From Psychrobacillus sp. OK028 (GTDB taxonomy: Bacteria > Bacillota > Bacilli > Bacillales_A > Planococcaceae): a stretch of DNA of 64,000 nucleotides. The notes under the pieces are model-generated. The model did no database searches. It saw nothing but the letters and a program-made list of their open reading frames with translations, and had not been told where the DNA came from. A program made the translations under genes and the position numbers. The first letter of the stretch is position 1; every line of letters begins with the position of its first letter. The stretch is taken from contig NZ_FNHY01000002.1 in NCBI RefSeq assembly GCF_900103605.1, positions 372,001-436,000 on the forward strand. The letters are read 5' to 3'. This document shows, in pieces, positions 8,373 to 17,820 of this stretch.

Positions 8373-9217
8373 TTGAGTCTATTTTTCACTATGAGTTTTT
8401 ACAAAATGCCTTTGCTTCTGGCTTAATCATTGGTTTTATCGCTCCACTATTAGGTGTTTTTATCGTTGTGCGTAGGCTTTCTTTAATAGCAGACGCTCTC
8501 AGTCATGTTACGTTAGCAGGTATAGCAGGTAGCTTGTACCTAAGCCAGTCCGTAGGAGCATTAGCTTTACTTAACCCTCTATATTTAGGGATTGTAGCAT
8601 CTGTAACAGGCTCATTGTTTATAGAGAGATTGAGAAGATTATATAAACATTATGAGGAGCTTGCAATACCAATCATCATGTCTGCAGGTCTTGGTTTTGG
8701 AGCGATTTTCATCTCGTTGGCAGAAGGGTTTAGCTCTGACTTATTTAGTTATTTATTTGGTTCTGTATCTGCAGTAAGTCGTCAAGATTTATGGATTATT
8801 ATTGGTATTGCTTTGATTGTAATTATCTTTTTAAGTTTGTTTTTTAAGGAGTTATTTGTTCTTTCATTTGATGAGGAATATGCGAAGGCATCTGGACTTC
8901 CAGCCAAATGGATTCATGTATTGTTTATGATTGTGACTGCATTAGTCATTGCGGGATCGATGCGAATTGTTGGAATCTTACTCGTTTCTTCACTCATGAC
9001 ATTGCCAGTTGCCGCTGCTATGCGCATTTCCAAAAGCTTTAAACAAGCAATTATTCTATCTTTATTATTTGGTGAGTTATCGGTAATTGTTGGTTTAGTT
9101 AGTGCATTCTATTTAGATTTAGCACCAGGTGGAACAATTGTTGTTACATCGATTATCATTCTACTTCTAACTATTCTGTCTAAAAAGATAGGAAGCAAGG
9201 GAGCTGTTTCTCAATGA
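8369..9217 (+). CDS. znuB: Zinc ABC transporter permease
   Basis: A 282-residue polytopic membrane protein of the ABC-3 (ZnuB/MntB/TroC) family, with about eight hydrophobic segments. Family signatures are PLLGVFIVVRRLSLIADALSH near the N-terminus (the coupling region) and the segment SMRIVGILLVSSLMTLPVAAA. It overlaps znuC and zur by 4 bp at each end, so the three genes are translationally coupled. Confidence 0.92.
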   Translation: MIESIFHYEFLQNAFASGLIIGFIAPLLGVFIVVRRLSLIADALSHVTLAGIAGSLYLSQSVGALALLNPLYLGIVASVTGSLFIERLRRLYKHYEELAIPIIMSAGLGFGAIFISLAEGFSSDLFSYLFGSVSAVSRQDLWIIIGIALIVIIFLSLFFKELFVLSFDEEYAKASGLPAKWIHVLFMIVTALVIAGSMRIVGILLVSSLMTLPVAAAMRISKSFKQAIILSLLFGELSVIVGLVSAFYLDLAPGGTIVVTSIIILLLTILSKKIGSKGAVSQ

Positions 9218-9624
9218 ATATAGAAAAAGCCTGGGATATTCTCAAAAATGAGGGGTTCAAAAAAACAGATAAGCGCGAACAAATACTGAATATTTTTTCA
9301 GAAACGGAAAAATATATTACTGCTAAAGATATATTAAATGTGATGAAAAAAGAACATCCAGGGATGAGCTATGATACAATTTATCGAAATTTAAGCACAT
9401 TCGTGGATTTGGGTATTTTGGAAGAAACGGAGCTAACGGGGGAGAAGCATTTTAGAATGCAATGTGAAGCGGATCATCATCACCATCATTTTATCTGCAT
9501 GTCCTGTGGTAATATTAAAGAAATTCCTTTCTGTCCAATGGAAGTGTTGCAAAATGCAATACCTGGCTACGAAATAGAAAATCATAAATTTGAAATATAC
9601 GGCAATTGCCCTTCCTGTCATTAA
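9214..9624 (+). CDS. zur: Fur-family zinc uptake regulator Zur
   Basis: A 136-residue Fur-family repressor. The winged helix-turn-helix is at about 15-80 (MSYDTIYRNLSTFVDLGILEE). The dimerisation domain carries a His cluster (DHHHHHFIC) and two CxxC pairs (CMSCG, CPSC) that hold structural zinc. Its position after a zinc importer and the operator upstream favour Zur over Fur or PerR. It ends the operon and is followed by a strong terminator. Confidence 0.88.
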   Translation: MNIEKAWDILKNEGFKKTDKREQILNIFSETEKYITAKDILNVMKKEHPGMSYDTIYRNLSTFVDLGILEETELTGEKHFRMQCEADHHHHHFICMSCGNIKEIPFCPMEVLQNAIPGYEIENHKFEIYGNCPSCH

Positions 9625-9630
9625 TAAAAA

Positions 9631-9669
9631 GTAGTGTAGCCCAGTATTCGGGCTACACTACTTTTTTTT
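9631..9669 (+). terminator. Terminator after zur
   Basis: GTAGTGTAGCCC and GGGCTACACTAC form a perfect 12-bp stem with a 7-nt loop and a following T run. Confidence 0.93.
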
Positions 9670-9751
9670 GGGGGTATATTGGACTGACGTATATAAAGTA
9701 TTCTTTCCAGCCAAAATGGATGTTGCTAGGTATCTTATAGAGTTATTTAAC

Positions 9752-10369
9752 TCAATCACTTAATCCTACTGATGTATTTTTATATTCGCTATTCATTAGA
9801 GCCTTATACATAAAATCAGCTACATTAGCCCTAGTAATAGTTCTTCCTGTACTTGGTACACCTGTCATAGCCTCTTTATAAATACCAGTAAATACTTTAT
9901 TGTTCAAGCCCATTGGTCGTACTATTGAATAGGTTAAATTATTATCTTTTATATAATTTACTGCATTGGAATGATCGGTTAAAACATTTCTAAGCATTCT
10001 TATCATTATTTTGCCCATCACTCCAGGAATTTCATTTTCAATTCCTGCCGAAGCAACATAGATAATTCGTTGTATATTATTTGCAACCATTTCGTCAACG
10101 ATATTCTTTGTCATATTTTCTAGCTGATTAGATTTTTTCATGCCAGTTGTAGAGCCTAGACACGAGATTACAGCGTCTTTACCAACGATAGCTGATTTCA
10201 CAGCTTCTTTATCAAAAGCATCACCTTGAATAATAGCTAAGCGTTCATGTTTCAAATCTAATTTGGAAGGGGACCGCACAAAAGCAGTAACGTTATGTCC
10301 ATTATCTAATGCTAGTTTAGTAAAATGCTTTCCGACACCACCACTTGCTCCAAATACAATAATATTCAT
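9752..10369 (-). CDS. NAD(P)-binding, NmrA-like atypical SDR protein
   Basis: A 205-residue Rossmann-fold protein of the NAD(P)H-binding/NmrA-like group. The dinucleotide motif GASGGVGKHF is at residues 7-16. Other marks are TAFVRSPSKL, DAVISCLGS, IIYVASAG and YSIVRPMGL. Family members act as oxidoreductases on flavins or biliverdin-like substrates, or as redox sensors; the substrate here is unknown. It is a single gene between two terminators and is not part of the usual yqf block, so it may be a local acquisition. Confidence 0.75.
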   Translation of the reverse strand: MNIIVFGASGGVGKHFTKLALDNGHNVTAFVRSPSKLDLKHERLAIIQGDAFDKEAVKSAIVGKDAVISCLGSTTGMKKSNQLENMTKNIVDEMVANNIQRIIYVASAGIENEIPGVMGKIMIRMLRNVLTDHSNAVNYIKDNNLTYSIVRPMGLNNKVFTGIYKEAMTGVPSTGRTITRANVADFMYKALMNSEYKNTSVGLSD

Positions 10370-10468
10370 TCTCTAATCCCCTTTTAGTTATTCAGTTGTT
10401 TTGCATGTTCTGGATGAATTAACACTTTTTAAATATTAAAACACACAAAAAATAGAATTTAAAAGAAA

Positions 10469-10505
10469 AATCGAGTATAAAACCTCGGCGATTTTATACT
10501 CGATT
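10469..10505. terminator. Bidirectional-type terminator hairpin
   Basis: AATCGAGTATAAAA and TTTTATACTCGATT pair perfectly over 14 bp around a 9-nt loop. It lies downstream of the minus-strand HAD gene. Confidence 0.85.
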
Positions 10506-10543
10506 ATCTATTTTAAATATTCTTGTCGAGGAATCAAAATAAT

Positions 10544-11131
10544 TTATTTAATAGACATCGAAAATTCCTTTTCAATCCATTTATTTGCTTCGATCCAATT
10601 ATTAACTCGTATAACACGATTAGGAGCAGGCATTTGATTATACGGAGTATTAAATAATAATACTGGAATATCAAGTTCCTCACTAATTTCTACTGCATTA
10701 TCGTGTTTGTCTTCAAAAAATGCATGAACTCCATGTCGGCGTGCAGTTTCAATTTTGTTATGGGTTCCTATCAATTCGATGTGATCGTATAACAGTTCTT
10801 GTCGCTTGAACCAATCTAACGTAACATCCATTACATTATCTCCACGAGCAGAAATGAAATACAGCTCGTATTTTTCTTTCCAAGCAGACAAAACAGCATG
10901 TGCATCTGGTTGAATAGGAGATGTTGCATAAATGGTCGGTTCTGCTTTCTTAAACCATTCATAGAAATCCTTCTCACTTACTGGAAAAGCCTTTGTTAAA
11001 TCGTATTCTTTAATATCTTCTAGCTGTAAATTACATTTAAAGGCTTCGTTTATATGTGGAAGCAATGAAGTAGGGGATGTTACTGTCCCGTCTATATCGA
11101 TACCAAATCGTATATTCGTCAATTGCATCAT
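10544..11131 (-). CDS. HAD-superfamily 5'-nucleotidase-like protein (YqfW family)
   Basis: A 195-residue haloacid-dehalogenase-type phosphatase of the NT5C/YqfW group. The nucleophile motif DIDGTVTSP is near residue 12, motif II is FISARGD and motif III is around FFEDKHDNAVEI. The substrate is unknown; nucleotide monophosphates are typical for the family. It lies 3 bp downstream of ispG on the same strand, so the two form an operon (the order of B. subtilis yqfW is similar). Starts at 11131 and 11128 are both possible. Confidence 0.82.
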   Translation of the reverse strand: MMQLTNIRFGIDIDGTVTSPTSLLPHINEAFKCNLQLEDIKEYDLTKAFPVSEKDFYEWFKKAEPTIYATSPIQPDAHAVLSAWKEKYELYFISARGDNVMDVTLDWFKRQELLYDHIELIGTHNKIETARRHGVHAFFEDKHDNAVEISEELDIPVLLFNTPYNQMPAPNRVIRVNNWIEANKWIEKEFSMSIK

Positions 11132-11134
11132 TCC

Positions 11135-12259
11135 TTACGCTTGTTGTTTTTCTTGTTCTTGCTTTTCTTCTAGTTCTTTGTTTGCAAAATATTCTGCAGC
11201 AAGTTTATCGATTTCCACTTTTAGTTCTTCAACCATTGTTTCTTCCGGTACTTTACGAACGGTTTTGCCTTTCATGAATAACAGACCTTCTCCACGTGCA
11301 CCGGCGATCCCTATATCAGCTTCCCGAGCTTCTCCGGGACCATTAACTGCACAGCCAAGTACAGCTACTTTAAGAGGTGCTTTAATGTTAGAGATATATT
11401 CTTCCACTTCATTTGCGATTTTTATCAAGTCAATTTCTATGCGCCCACAGGTTGGACAAGAGATTAACGTAGCTGCATTAGAAGATAGTCCGAACACTTT
11501 TAGTAATTCGCGAGCAACTTTAATTTCTTCAACTGGATCAGCACTTAACGAAACACGCATTGTGTTACCGATTCCCATACTCAACAGAGTTCCTAGTCCA
11601 GCTGCACTTTTAATGGAACCAGAGAATAGTGTTCCAGACTCAGTAATTCCTAGGTGAAGAGGGTAGTCGAATGCTTCTGCTGCTTTGCGGTATGCTTCCA
11701 CAGCCAGAGTTACATCTGAAGCTTTCATAGAAACGATGATGTCATGAAAATCTAAATCTTCAAGAATTTTAATATGATGTAATGCACTTTCTACCATTCC
11801 ATCAGCAGTTGGGTAGCCGTATTTTTCTAAAATTTTTCTTTCTAACGAACCAGCATTTACCCCAATACGAATTGGAATACCTTTTGCTTTAGCTGCATTG
11901 ACAACAGCTTCGACTTTTTCTTTCCGTCCAATATTACCTGGATTTATCCGTATTTTATCAGCACCTTGCTCAATTGCAATAAGTGCTAACTTATAGTCAA
12001 AGTGAATATCTACTACTAATGGGATGTTAATACGTTTTTTTATTTCACCAATAGAATTGGCCGCTCGTTCATCTGGGCACGCCACACGTACGATTTGACA
12101 GCCTGCTTCTTCAAGTCGTAGGATTTCAGCAACTGTTGCTTCTACGTCATGTGTTTTTGTAGTTGTCATACTTTGTATGAAAAGCTCATTACTGCCACCT
12201 ATTGTTAAGTTTCCAACCCGTACTGGACGAGTTTTGGAACGATGAATTATTCCGCTCAT
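11135..12259 (-). CDS. ispG: Flavodoxin-dependent (E)-4-hydroxy-3-methylbut-2-enyl-diphosphate synthase
   Basis: A 374-residue IspG/GcpE, which converts MEcPP to HMBPP, the step before IspH in the MEP pathway. It has a TIM-barrel domain (about 1-255) and a C-terminal iron-sulfur domain. The [4Fe-4S] ligands are in SCPTCGR (about 267-273) and [10 protein letters not shown] (about 301-310). Other marks are IQSMTTT near the N-terminus, INPGNIG and GVNAGSLE. The Lys/Glu/Gln-rich tail (last 15 residues) is unremarkable. Good SD (GAGAGAATTTC region) precedes the ATG. Confidence 0.96.
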   Translation of the reverse strand: MSGIIHRSKTRPVRVGNLTIGGSNELFIQSMTTTKTHDVEATVAEILRLEEAGCQIVRVACPDERAANSIGEIKKRINIPLVVDIHFDYKLALIAIEQGADKIRINPGNIGRKEKVEAVVNAAKAKGIPIRIGVNAGSLERKILEKYGYPTADGMVESALHHIKILEDLDFHDIIVSMKASDVTLAVEAYRKAAEAFDYPLHLGITESGTLFSGSIKSAAGLGTLLSMGIGNTMRVSLSADPVEEIKVARELLKVFGLSSNAATLISCPTCGRIEIDLIKIANEVEEYISNIKAPLKVAVLGCAVNGPGEAREADIGIAGARGEGLLFMKGKTVRKVPEETMVEELKVEIDKLAAEYFANKELEEKQEQEKQQA

Positions 12260-12353
12260 GAAATTCTCTCCTTCTTGAGGCTAAATGCCATCACTATTCA
12301 TCATTTTATCAGTCTTTCGAATGAAATGACAAGAAAGAACGCTCTACTTTACA

Positions 12354-12674
12354 TTATTTGCATTCTTTTGAAGTTGTATAGGTAGGCAATAAAACCTTTT
12401 CTCCTATTTTAAAAGACTGATTAATAAAATGAGGATTAAGGTTATAAAAGTCTGCTAATCTCTCTGTGAATGAAATAGATTCGACGGAAGGATAGAGAGA
12501 GAATAAGGATTGTAGGGAATCTCCAGCCACAATTTCTACTGTAATATAATCTAATTTCCTGTCACATTCAACAGGTTGTATAGAGTAAGCAAGTGGGATC
12601 GTTCCTTCGATTAAATCTACTTTTACAATATAAAAAGAAATGAGTAATAGAATAGTTGCGACAAATATTTTCAT
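12354..12674 (-). CDS. LysM-domain protein (YqfZ-like)
   Basis: A 106-residue protein with one N-terminal hydrophobic segment (residues 1-18; signal peptide or anchor) and a LysM-like domain (about 45-98, VEIVAGDSLQSLFSLYP...FYNLNPHFINQSFKIGEKVLLPTY). LysM domains bind peptidoglycan, so it probably acts at the cell surface. B. subtilis yqfZ has a similar design and position next to ispG and is linked to sporulation. That role is inference. Confidence 0.75.
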   Translation of the reverse strand: MKIFVATILLLISFYIVKVDLIEGTIPLAYSIQPVECDRKLDYITVEIVAGDSLQSLFSLYPSVESISFTERLADFYNLNPHFINQSFKIGEKVLLPTYTTSKECK

Positions 12675-12723
12675 ATAAAAACCCCCTTACCGTACTTTAT
12701 GCAAGTTGAGGGGGAACTATGTA

Positions 12724-13224
12724 TTATCTTTTAACTGGATAGTATTTGGTTGCCAAAGTAATTATTACTAAACTCAATAGATAGATTAGAAGTTGAATAT
12801 AGTTATTCGAAAACTGCAAAATCGCAAAAATGATGGATAACAGCATTGGAATTGTACTCGCAAAAAGAGCTGTCCTCCAAATATGTCGGAATTCTCCTTT
12901 TCTATTTCTAATGCGTAGGATGATACTGCCTATGTATGCAAATATACTTATGCGAACAAAGATAAATAATGTATTCAACACAAATAAGAACAAAAAGGAA
13001 AATGGATATAAAAGCCATTGAATTTGAGCAAAGTATTCTAGTAGCCCTTCCATTGTTTGTTGTTGGTCAGAAATTCCATTAAGAAAATAAACAAAAGAAA
13101 TAATGGACATGATAAATATATAACTAAATATATATTGCATCACTTTACCGATCGGAATAAGTCGAAATGCAGCGATTTTTTTAGGACTAGTAAAGCTAGA
13201 TTTAAATAGTTGAAATAAACTCAA
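12724..13224 (-). CDS. DUF1189 membrane protein
   Basis: A 166-residue integral membrane protein with about four transmembrane segments (near 30-47, 65-90, 103-122 and 131-158). The N-terminal SLFQLFKSSFTSPKKIAAFR matches the conserved opening of DUF1189. B. subtilis yqgB is the positional equivalent. The function is unknown. The start is preceded by AAAGGGTGACATC. Confidence 0.8.
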   Translation of the reverse strand: MSLFQLFKSSFTSPKKIAAFRLIPIGKVMQYIFSYIFIMSIISFVYFLNGISDQQQTMEGLLEYFAQIQWLLYPFSFLFLFVLNTLFIFVRISIFAYIGSIILRIRNRKGEFRHIWRTALFASTIPMLLSIIFAILQFSNNYIQLLIYLLSLVIITLATKYYPVKR

Positions 13225-13397
13225 GTGATGTCACCCTTTCCTCTATATTCTATCATCAAAGATTAATCTAAGACAAAAAGTAGACATTGCTTTGTTAAGA
13301 AATTGTAAATAAAGTTTTAACCTCTTTACAATGCCTTCATAATTCATAATAATAGGTGAGTATGTGAAAATTGTCGAAAACGGGAGTTGAGTATAGA

Positions 13398-15029
13398 GTG
13401 GAATTAAATTGGCAGGAAATGCTCTTTCAATTTTTTGGTGGACTGGGTATTTTCTTATTCGCCATTAAATTTATGGGAGACGGTCTTCAAAAAGCTGCGG
13501 GAGATAGACTTCGTGACATTTTAGATAAGTACACCACCAACCCTTTTATGGGTGTTTTAGTTGGAATTATCGTAACAGTTCTTATTCAGTCTAGTTCAGG
13601 TACAACTGTAATAACGGTTGGTTTAGTTAGTGCGGGATTCATGAAGCTTAGACAGGCTATTGGTGTAATCATGGGGGCTAATATCGGAACAACTATTACT
13701 GCCTTTATCATAGGTTTTGATGTGGGAGCATATGCACTGCCGATCATGGCAGCTGGATCATTTCTTTTATTCTTCTTTAAGAAAAATAAAGTTCAAAATT
13801 TAGGAGAAGTAATTTTTGGTTTCGGTGGATTATTCCTAGGACTCGAATTAATGAGTGGAGGAATGAAGCCACTTAGAGAATTGACTGCTTTCACTGATAT
13901 TACTCTTAGTATGAGTGATAGCCCTATTCTTGGCGTCATTGCTGGAACAATTTTCACTCTAATCGTTCAAAGTTCAAGTGCAACTGTTGCAATTCTGCAA
14001 GGACTTTATGCGGAAAACTTGCTTTCATTATCAGGCTCTCTTCCGGTTCTATTCGGAGATAATATTGGTACAACTATTACAGCGATACTCGCTTCTTTGG
14101 GAGCTTCAGTTGCTGCTAAACGTGCGGCGGCTACACATGTATTATTTAACGTAGTCGGTAGCATAATATTTTTAATTTTGTTGGCACCTTTTACCATGTA
14201 TATCGAGTGGATATCTGGAGTACTTGATTTGGAAAATAAAATGCAAATTGCATTTGCACATGGATCATTTAATGTAGCGAATACAATCATTCAATTTCCA
14301 CTTATCGGAGCATGGGCTTTCCTAGTTACTAAACTTATACCAGGAGAAGATGTTTCGATTGAATATAAACCAAAACATTTAGACGTTCACTTTATTGAAC
14401 AATCGCCTTCAATTGCGATCGGACAAGCGAAAGAGGAAATATTACGCATGGGTGCATTAAGTGTTCAAGGACTAGAAAAGACGTATTTATATTTAAAAAC
14501 GAATAACAAAAAAGATGCAGAATTAGGTTATCAAATAGAAGATGCTTTAAATAATTTAGATCAAAAAATTACAGATTACCTAGTACAAATCTCTTCACAG
14601 TCGCTATCCATGCAAGACTCCAATAGACATAATATGTTAATGGATACAGTTCGAGATGTAGAAAGAATAGGGGACCATTTTGAAAATATCATCGAATTAA
14701 TCGAGTATAGAGAAACAAATCGTTTAATTTTGACGGAAGATGCCCTAAAAGATGTATCGGAAATGTTTGAGTTGACAATAAAAACTGTTTCGAAAGCGTT
14801 GGAAGCATTAGATACGAACAATGTCGAATTAGCGGAAACTGTGTCGGAACAAGAAAATGTGATTGATAAAATGGAACGTCAGTTTAGAAAAAATCATATA
14901 CTTCGAGTGAATGAAGGCAGATGCTCTGGACAAGCGGGAATTATGTTTGTGGATATTTTAAGCAACTTAGAGCGTATAGGAGATCACGCTTCTAATATTG
15001 CGGAAGCGATATTAGGTAAAAGAATATGA
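13398..15029 (+). CDS. Na/Pi cotransporter family protein with PhoU-like tail
   Basis: A 543-residue protein. The first about 310 residues are a sodium/phosphate cotransporter fold (NptA/PNaS), with the duplicated signatures VLIQSSSGTT and LIVQSSSATV plus GANIGTTITAFI and GDNIGTTITAIL. The last about 190 residues form a PhoU-like helical domain (DTVRDVERIGDHFENI, NLERIGDHASNI). It imports phosphate with sodium. The GTG at 13398 is chosen because the family begins near MELNWQEMLFQFFGG; a TTG at 13371 is the alternative. It overlaps the next gene by 4 bp. Confidence 0.88.
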   Translation: MELNWQEMLFQFFGGLGIFLFAIKFMGDGLQKAAGDRLRDILDKYTTNPFMGVLVGIIVTVLIQSSSGTTVITVGLVSAGFMKLRQAIGVIMGANIGTTITAFIIGFDVGAYALPIMAAGSFLLFFFKKNKVQNLGEVIFGFGGLFLGLELMSGGMKPLRELTAFTDITLSMSDSPILGVIAGTIFTLIVQSSSATVAILQGLYAENLLSLSGSLPVLFGDNIGTTITAILASLGASVAAKRAAATHVLFNVVGSIIFLILLAPFTMYIEWISGVLDLENKMQIAFAHGSFNVANTIIQFPLIGAWAFLVTKLIPGEDVSIEYKPKHLDVHFIEQSPSIAIGQAKEEILRMGALSVQGLEKTYLYLKTNNKKDAELGYQIEDALNNLDQKITDYLVQISSQSLSMQDSNRHNMLMDTVRDVERIGDHFENIIELIEYRETNRLILTEDALKDVSEMFELTIKTVSKALEALDTNNVELAETVSEQENVIDKMERQFRKNHILRVNEGRCSGQAGIMFVDILSNLERIGDHASNIAEAILGKRI

Positions 15030-15508
15030 TAGAAATTATCGGTTGGATATTAGTCGTTTTATGTTTCGTCGTTGCCTTTGTCGGAACGTTCTATCCAATA
15101 ATCCCATCTGTTGTGTTTATGCTTTTGGGATATGTGGTTTATGGATTATTCTTCTCTTTTAACGAGCTAACATGGCTGTTTTGGATAATTCAAATTTTAT
15201 TTGTTGTTTTATTGTTTAGTGCAGATATGGCGGCAAATGCTTTTGGGGTCAAAAAATTTGGTGGAACCAAAGCAGGGGTCTGGGGAAGTACTATTGGACT
15301 GCTGTTTGGTCCATTTGTAATTCCAGTCGCTGGTATTTTAATTGGTCCGTTTTTAGGGGCAGTAATTGCGGAATTAATCGTTACAAGAAAAGGTGTAAAA
15401 CAAGCCATTAAATCAGGGGTTGGTTCTTTAATAGGATTCTTAACTTCATCTGTAGTCAAAATTATTGTTTTAATTATTATGCTCATTGTGTTTATATTCT
15501 TTGTGTAA
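15026..15508 (+). CDS. DUF456 membrane protein (YqgC-like)
   Basis: A 160-residue hydrophobic protein with about four to five membrane segments and Gly-rich loops (GVKKFGGTKAGVWGSTIG, GLLFGPFVIPVAGILIGPFLGA), the hallmark of DUF456. No function is known. B. subtilis yqgC sits just before sodA as here. It is translationally coupled to the Na/Pi cotransporter through an ATGA overlap. Confidence 0.85.
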   Translation: MIEIIGWILVVLCFVVAFVGTFYPIIPSVVFMLLGYVVYGLFFSFNELTWLFWIIQILFVVLLFSADMAANAFGVKKFGGTKAGVWGSTIGLLFGPFVIPVAGILIGPFLGAVIAELIVTRKGVKQAIKSGVGSLIGFLTSSVVKIIVLIIMLIVFIFFV

Positions 15509-15629
15509 GTTCAGTCAAAAGTATGATTAAAATTATTTTAGTTTATTTTAATTGAACGATGCCTCATATTTTGATACGCTAATACATGGAAAAAGAATTT
15601 TCTAAAATATTCTTTAGGAGGAAATAATA

Positions 15630-16238
15630 ATGGCATACGAATTACCAGAATTACCTTACGCATACGATGCACTTGAACCACATATCGACAAAGAAACGAT
15701 GAATATTCATCACACTAAACACCATAACACATACGTGACAAACGTAAATAATGCACTTGCAGATCATTCAGACCTACAAGACAAATCAGTAGAAGAGTTA
15801 ATCGCTAATTTAGATGCTGTTCCTGAAGCGATTCGCACTGCTGTTCGCAATAATGGTGGCGGACATGCTAACCACTCACTATTTTGGCAAATCCTATCAC
15901 CAAACGGTGGAGGAAATCCAACAGGTGATTTAGCTGCAGCAATTGATGCAAAATTTGGAAGCTTTGATGCATTCAAAGAAGAGTTCGCTAAAGCAGCTAC
16001 TACTCGCTTTGGATCTGGTTGGGCTTGGTTATCAGTAGCTAACGGAGAATTAGAAGTTTCTTCTACAGCAAATCAAGATTCACCAATTATGGAAGGTAAA
16101 ACTCCATTATTAGGGTTAGATGTATGGGAGCATGCATACTACTTAAATTACCAAAACCGTCGTCCTGACTACATCGGTTCTTTCTGGAATGTAGTAAACT
16201 GGGATGAAGTATCAAAACGTTACGCTGCTGCAAAATAA
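15630..16238 (+). CDS. sodA: Superoxide dismutase (Mn-type)
   Basis: A 202-residue Fe/Mn superoxide dismutase. Metal ligands by family position: His in IHHTKHH (about residue 27), His in HANHSLFW (about 82), Asp in [10 protein letters not shown] (about 164) and the His of the same motif (168). [11 protein letters not shown] and the Gln in the middle region fit the Mn enzyme of Bacillus. The start follows TTTAGGAGGAAA. It marks the left border of the accessory island: a repeat element starts 12 bp after the stop. Confidence 0.96.
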   Translation: MAYELPELPYAYDALEPHIDKETMNIHHTKHHNTYVTNVNNALADHSDLQDKSVEELIANLDAVPEAIRTAVRNNGGGHANHSLFWQILSPNGGGNPTGDLAAAIDAKFGSFDAFKEEFAKAATTRFGSGWAWLSVANGELEVSSTANQDSPIMEGKTPLLGLDVWEHAYYLNYQNRRPDYIGSFWNVVNWDEVSKRYAAAK

Positions 16239-16250
16239 TTATGTCTTCCC

Positions 16251-16700
16251 GTTTTTAAGTCCTTCCTTCTGTAACAAAGTTCGTACCTGCTGATATTAAG
16301 TTGGTACGTAGAGTAGGAAGAAAAGCAGGAGCAGAATAACAAAATAGCTCGAAATGGAATCAGAGAAGCGTACCGCTGGTACGCCAATCTGGTTCTTTTT
16401 TTATGGCCGAAGAAGCTGATGTCACAAGTGTTTGTCGTCTTTCAAGCCTGAGAAAAAAGAGAGAAGAAAAGCCTGGAAAAACGCCTGAGAACCATCACTG
16501 TCCCCTTAAACCTTCTTCCTACTACGTTCCAACTTAATTACATTTTAAGCTCGATGAAAAGCCTGGAAAAGAGCCTGAAAGGGGCAAAACTGGGAAGAAC
16601 TTAATATCGAAATAGAGGTAAGGAAAAAGGGTGAAAAGAGGGGGAAAGGCAGGTGGAGAAGGTATGGTGAGGAAATGGGGTGAGGGAAGAACTTAAAAAC
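16251..16700. repeat. MITE-like element, copy 1 (left flank of island)
   Basis: A 450-bp non-coding element. The left end GTTTTTAAGTCCTTCC and the right end GGAAGAACTTAAAAAC are inverted repeats (15 of 16 match). A highly similar copy lies in the same orientation at 28193-28632, sharing nearly all of the first 150 bp and the end region. The interior is purine-rich with repeated GCCTGAA-type words and contains another inverted pair (GATATTAAGTT / AACTTAATATC). No transposase is encoded. Similarity extends slightly outside the inverted repeats (ATTATGTCT before, CAG-AATAC after), so exact ends are uncertain. Confidence 0.75.
16357..16402 (+). terminator. Terminator-like hairpin inside repeat copy 1
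   Basis: GCGTACC-GCT-GGTACGC forms a perfect 7-bp stem, extended outward by CAGA/TCTG and GAA/TTC pairings, then seven Ts. It could end sodA transcripts or a small RNA from the element. Confidence 0.7.
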
Positions 16701-17083
16701 AGAAATACATAGTAGAGGTTAAGGTAGTAGGTTTTAGGTGTCCTTATCCATTAAAATCATCAAAATGGAAAAGCGGGAGCTAATATATTACATCATAAAC
16801 AGAAGAATCGGGATACGTTATTAAAAGAGTACACTTAATTAGTGAAGAGCATGATCAATTGTTTTAGAGAACTACAACAATTATTCATGGTCATTTTTTT
16901 ATGAATTATTAGGCGGAATTGATTGATTACAAAAAATCAAGAAAGACACTAAATTCAATTAATATGGTAATATTATATTAGAAAATTTAGAAAAAATGAG
17001 TTCTTTTACATAAGAATAATTAAAGAAAATAGGATATTTATTCTATTATTATTGAAGATATTTAATGAATGGAGAAAAGATAT
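16701..17083. other. AT-rich gap at left end of island cargo
   Basis: About 380 bp, very AT-rich, with stop codons in all frames. No gene, tRNA or attachment core was recognised. Confidence 0.5.
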
Positions 17084-17437
17084 ATGAATTATGAGTTAGA
17101 GGGAGGTAATAAAGTAGCAGATAAATTGTATGCTTCGGCGTTTGTATTATGCTTTGCTTCTGCATTAGTAACCAATTACTTATTTTTTACTCCTGTAGAT
17201 GAAACTGTAGTAAGAAAACTTTTGCATACTTTTGGTGCAGGGTTTATTAAATTTGTTTGGGCAGGTGGCATATTTTATGCAATGATTGGCTATGGAGTTT
17301 TTGAGTTAATTAGTAGAATTTTTCAAAGAAGAAAAAGTTTGTCTACTCTGTTGTTATTAAATGCTTTTATGATTTTTGTAGGAGTGTCTTTCAATTATGT
17401 TTGGGATTATATTATGACTTTAATTACTGGAGCATAA
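17084..17437 (+). CDS. Small three-helix membrane protein, unrecognised
   Basis: A 117-residue hydrophobic protein. About three membrane segments are seen (near 14-33, 48-72 and 85-108), separated by short charged loops (VDETVVRK, FQRRKSL). No family was recognised. The ATG at 17084 is preferred because GGAGA lies 8 nt upstream; an ATG at 17069 is in frame. It is the first gene of the island cargo. Membrane partners of this size occur in many defence modules, but nothing in the sequence proves such a role. Confidence 0.6.
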   Translation: MNYELEGGNKVADKLYASAFVLCFASALVTNYLFFTPVDETVVRKLLHTFGAGFIKFVWAGGIFYAMIGYGVFELISRIFQRRKSLSTLLLLNAFMIFVGVSFNYVWDYIMTLITGA

Positions 17438-17642
17438 TGGTGAAGATATTATATTACAGTGTCTCTTTTATATTTCGAGAATGCTATAGAATGCATGTAG
17501 ATATATTCTTCTTTAAATAAAGATTGGAGGTACTTCTGGAGTAGAAAAATATCAGAAATATATTTTGGAGATTGGCGAGACTATAGAGTCTAATAAAATT
17601 TACTATGGGTTTTCATTGAAATGTTTCTATTCAAACAAAAGA

Positions 17643-17769
17643 AGATTTATCGGATGGAGAATCTATTAAATGTCCTGAATATGGAATATCAAATACAGTA
17701 GATTTTTGGGATAGTCACAATATGGAGGAGATGGGGGTTAAGTCTAAATGCTTTGGTGAAAAGCATTAA
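17643..17769 (+). pseudogene. Remnant of a zinc-ribbon-like coding sequence
   Basis: A short open stretch reads LSDGESIKCPEYGISNTVDFWDSHN...KSKCFGEKH before a stop at about 17767. The CPEY and KCF words look like decayed CPxC and CxxC zinc knuckles. There is no start or ribosome binding site, and upstream pieces fall in other frames. This is weak evidence for a broken gene. The rest of 17438-17820 is unassigned. Confidence 0.3.
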
Positions 17770-17820
17770 TTCATGTGTTTTCTATGTCAGCTTTCTATAC
17801 AAAGGTAAGGAGAATGTTTA

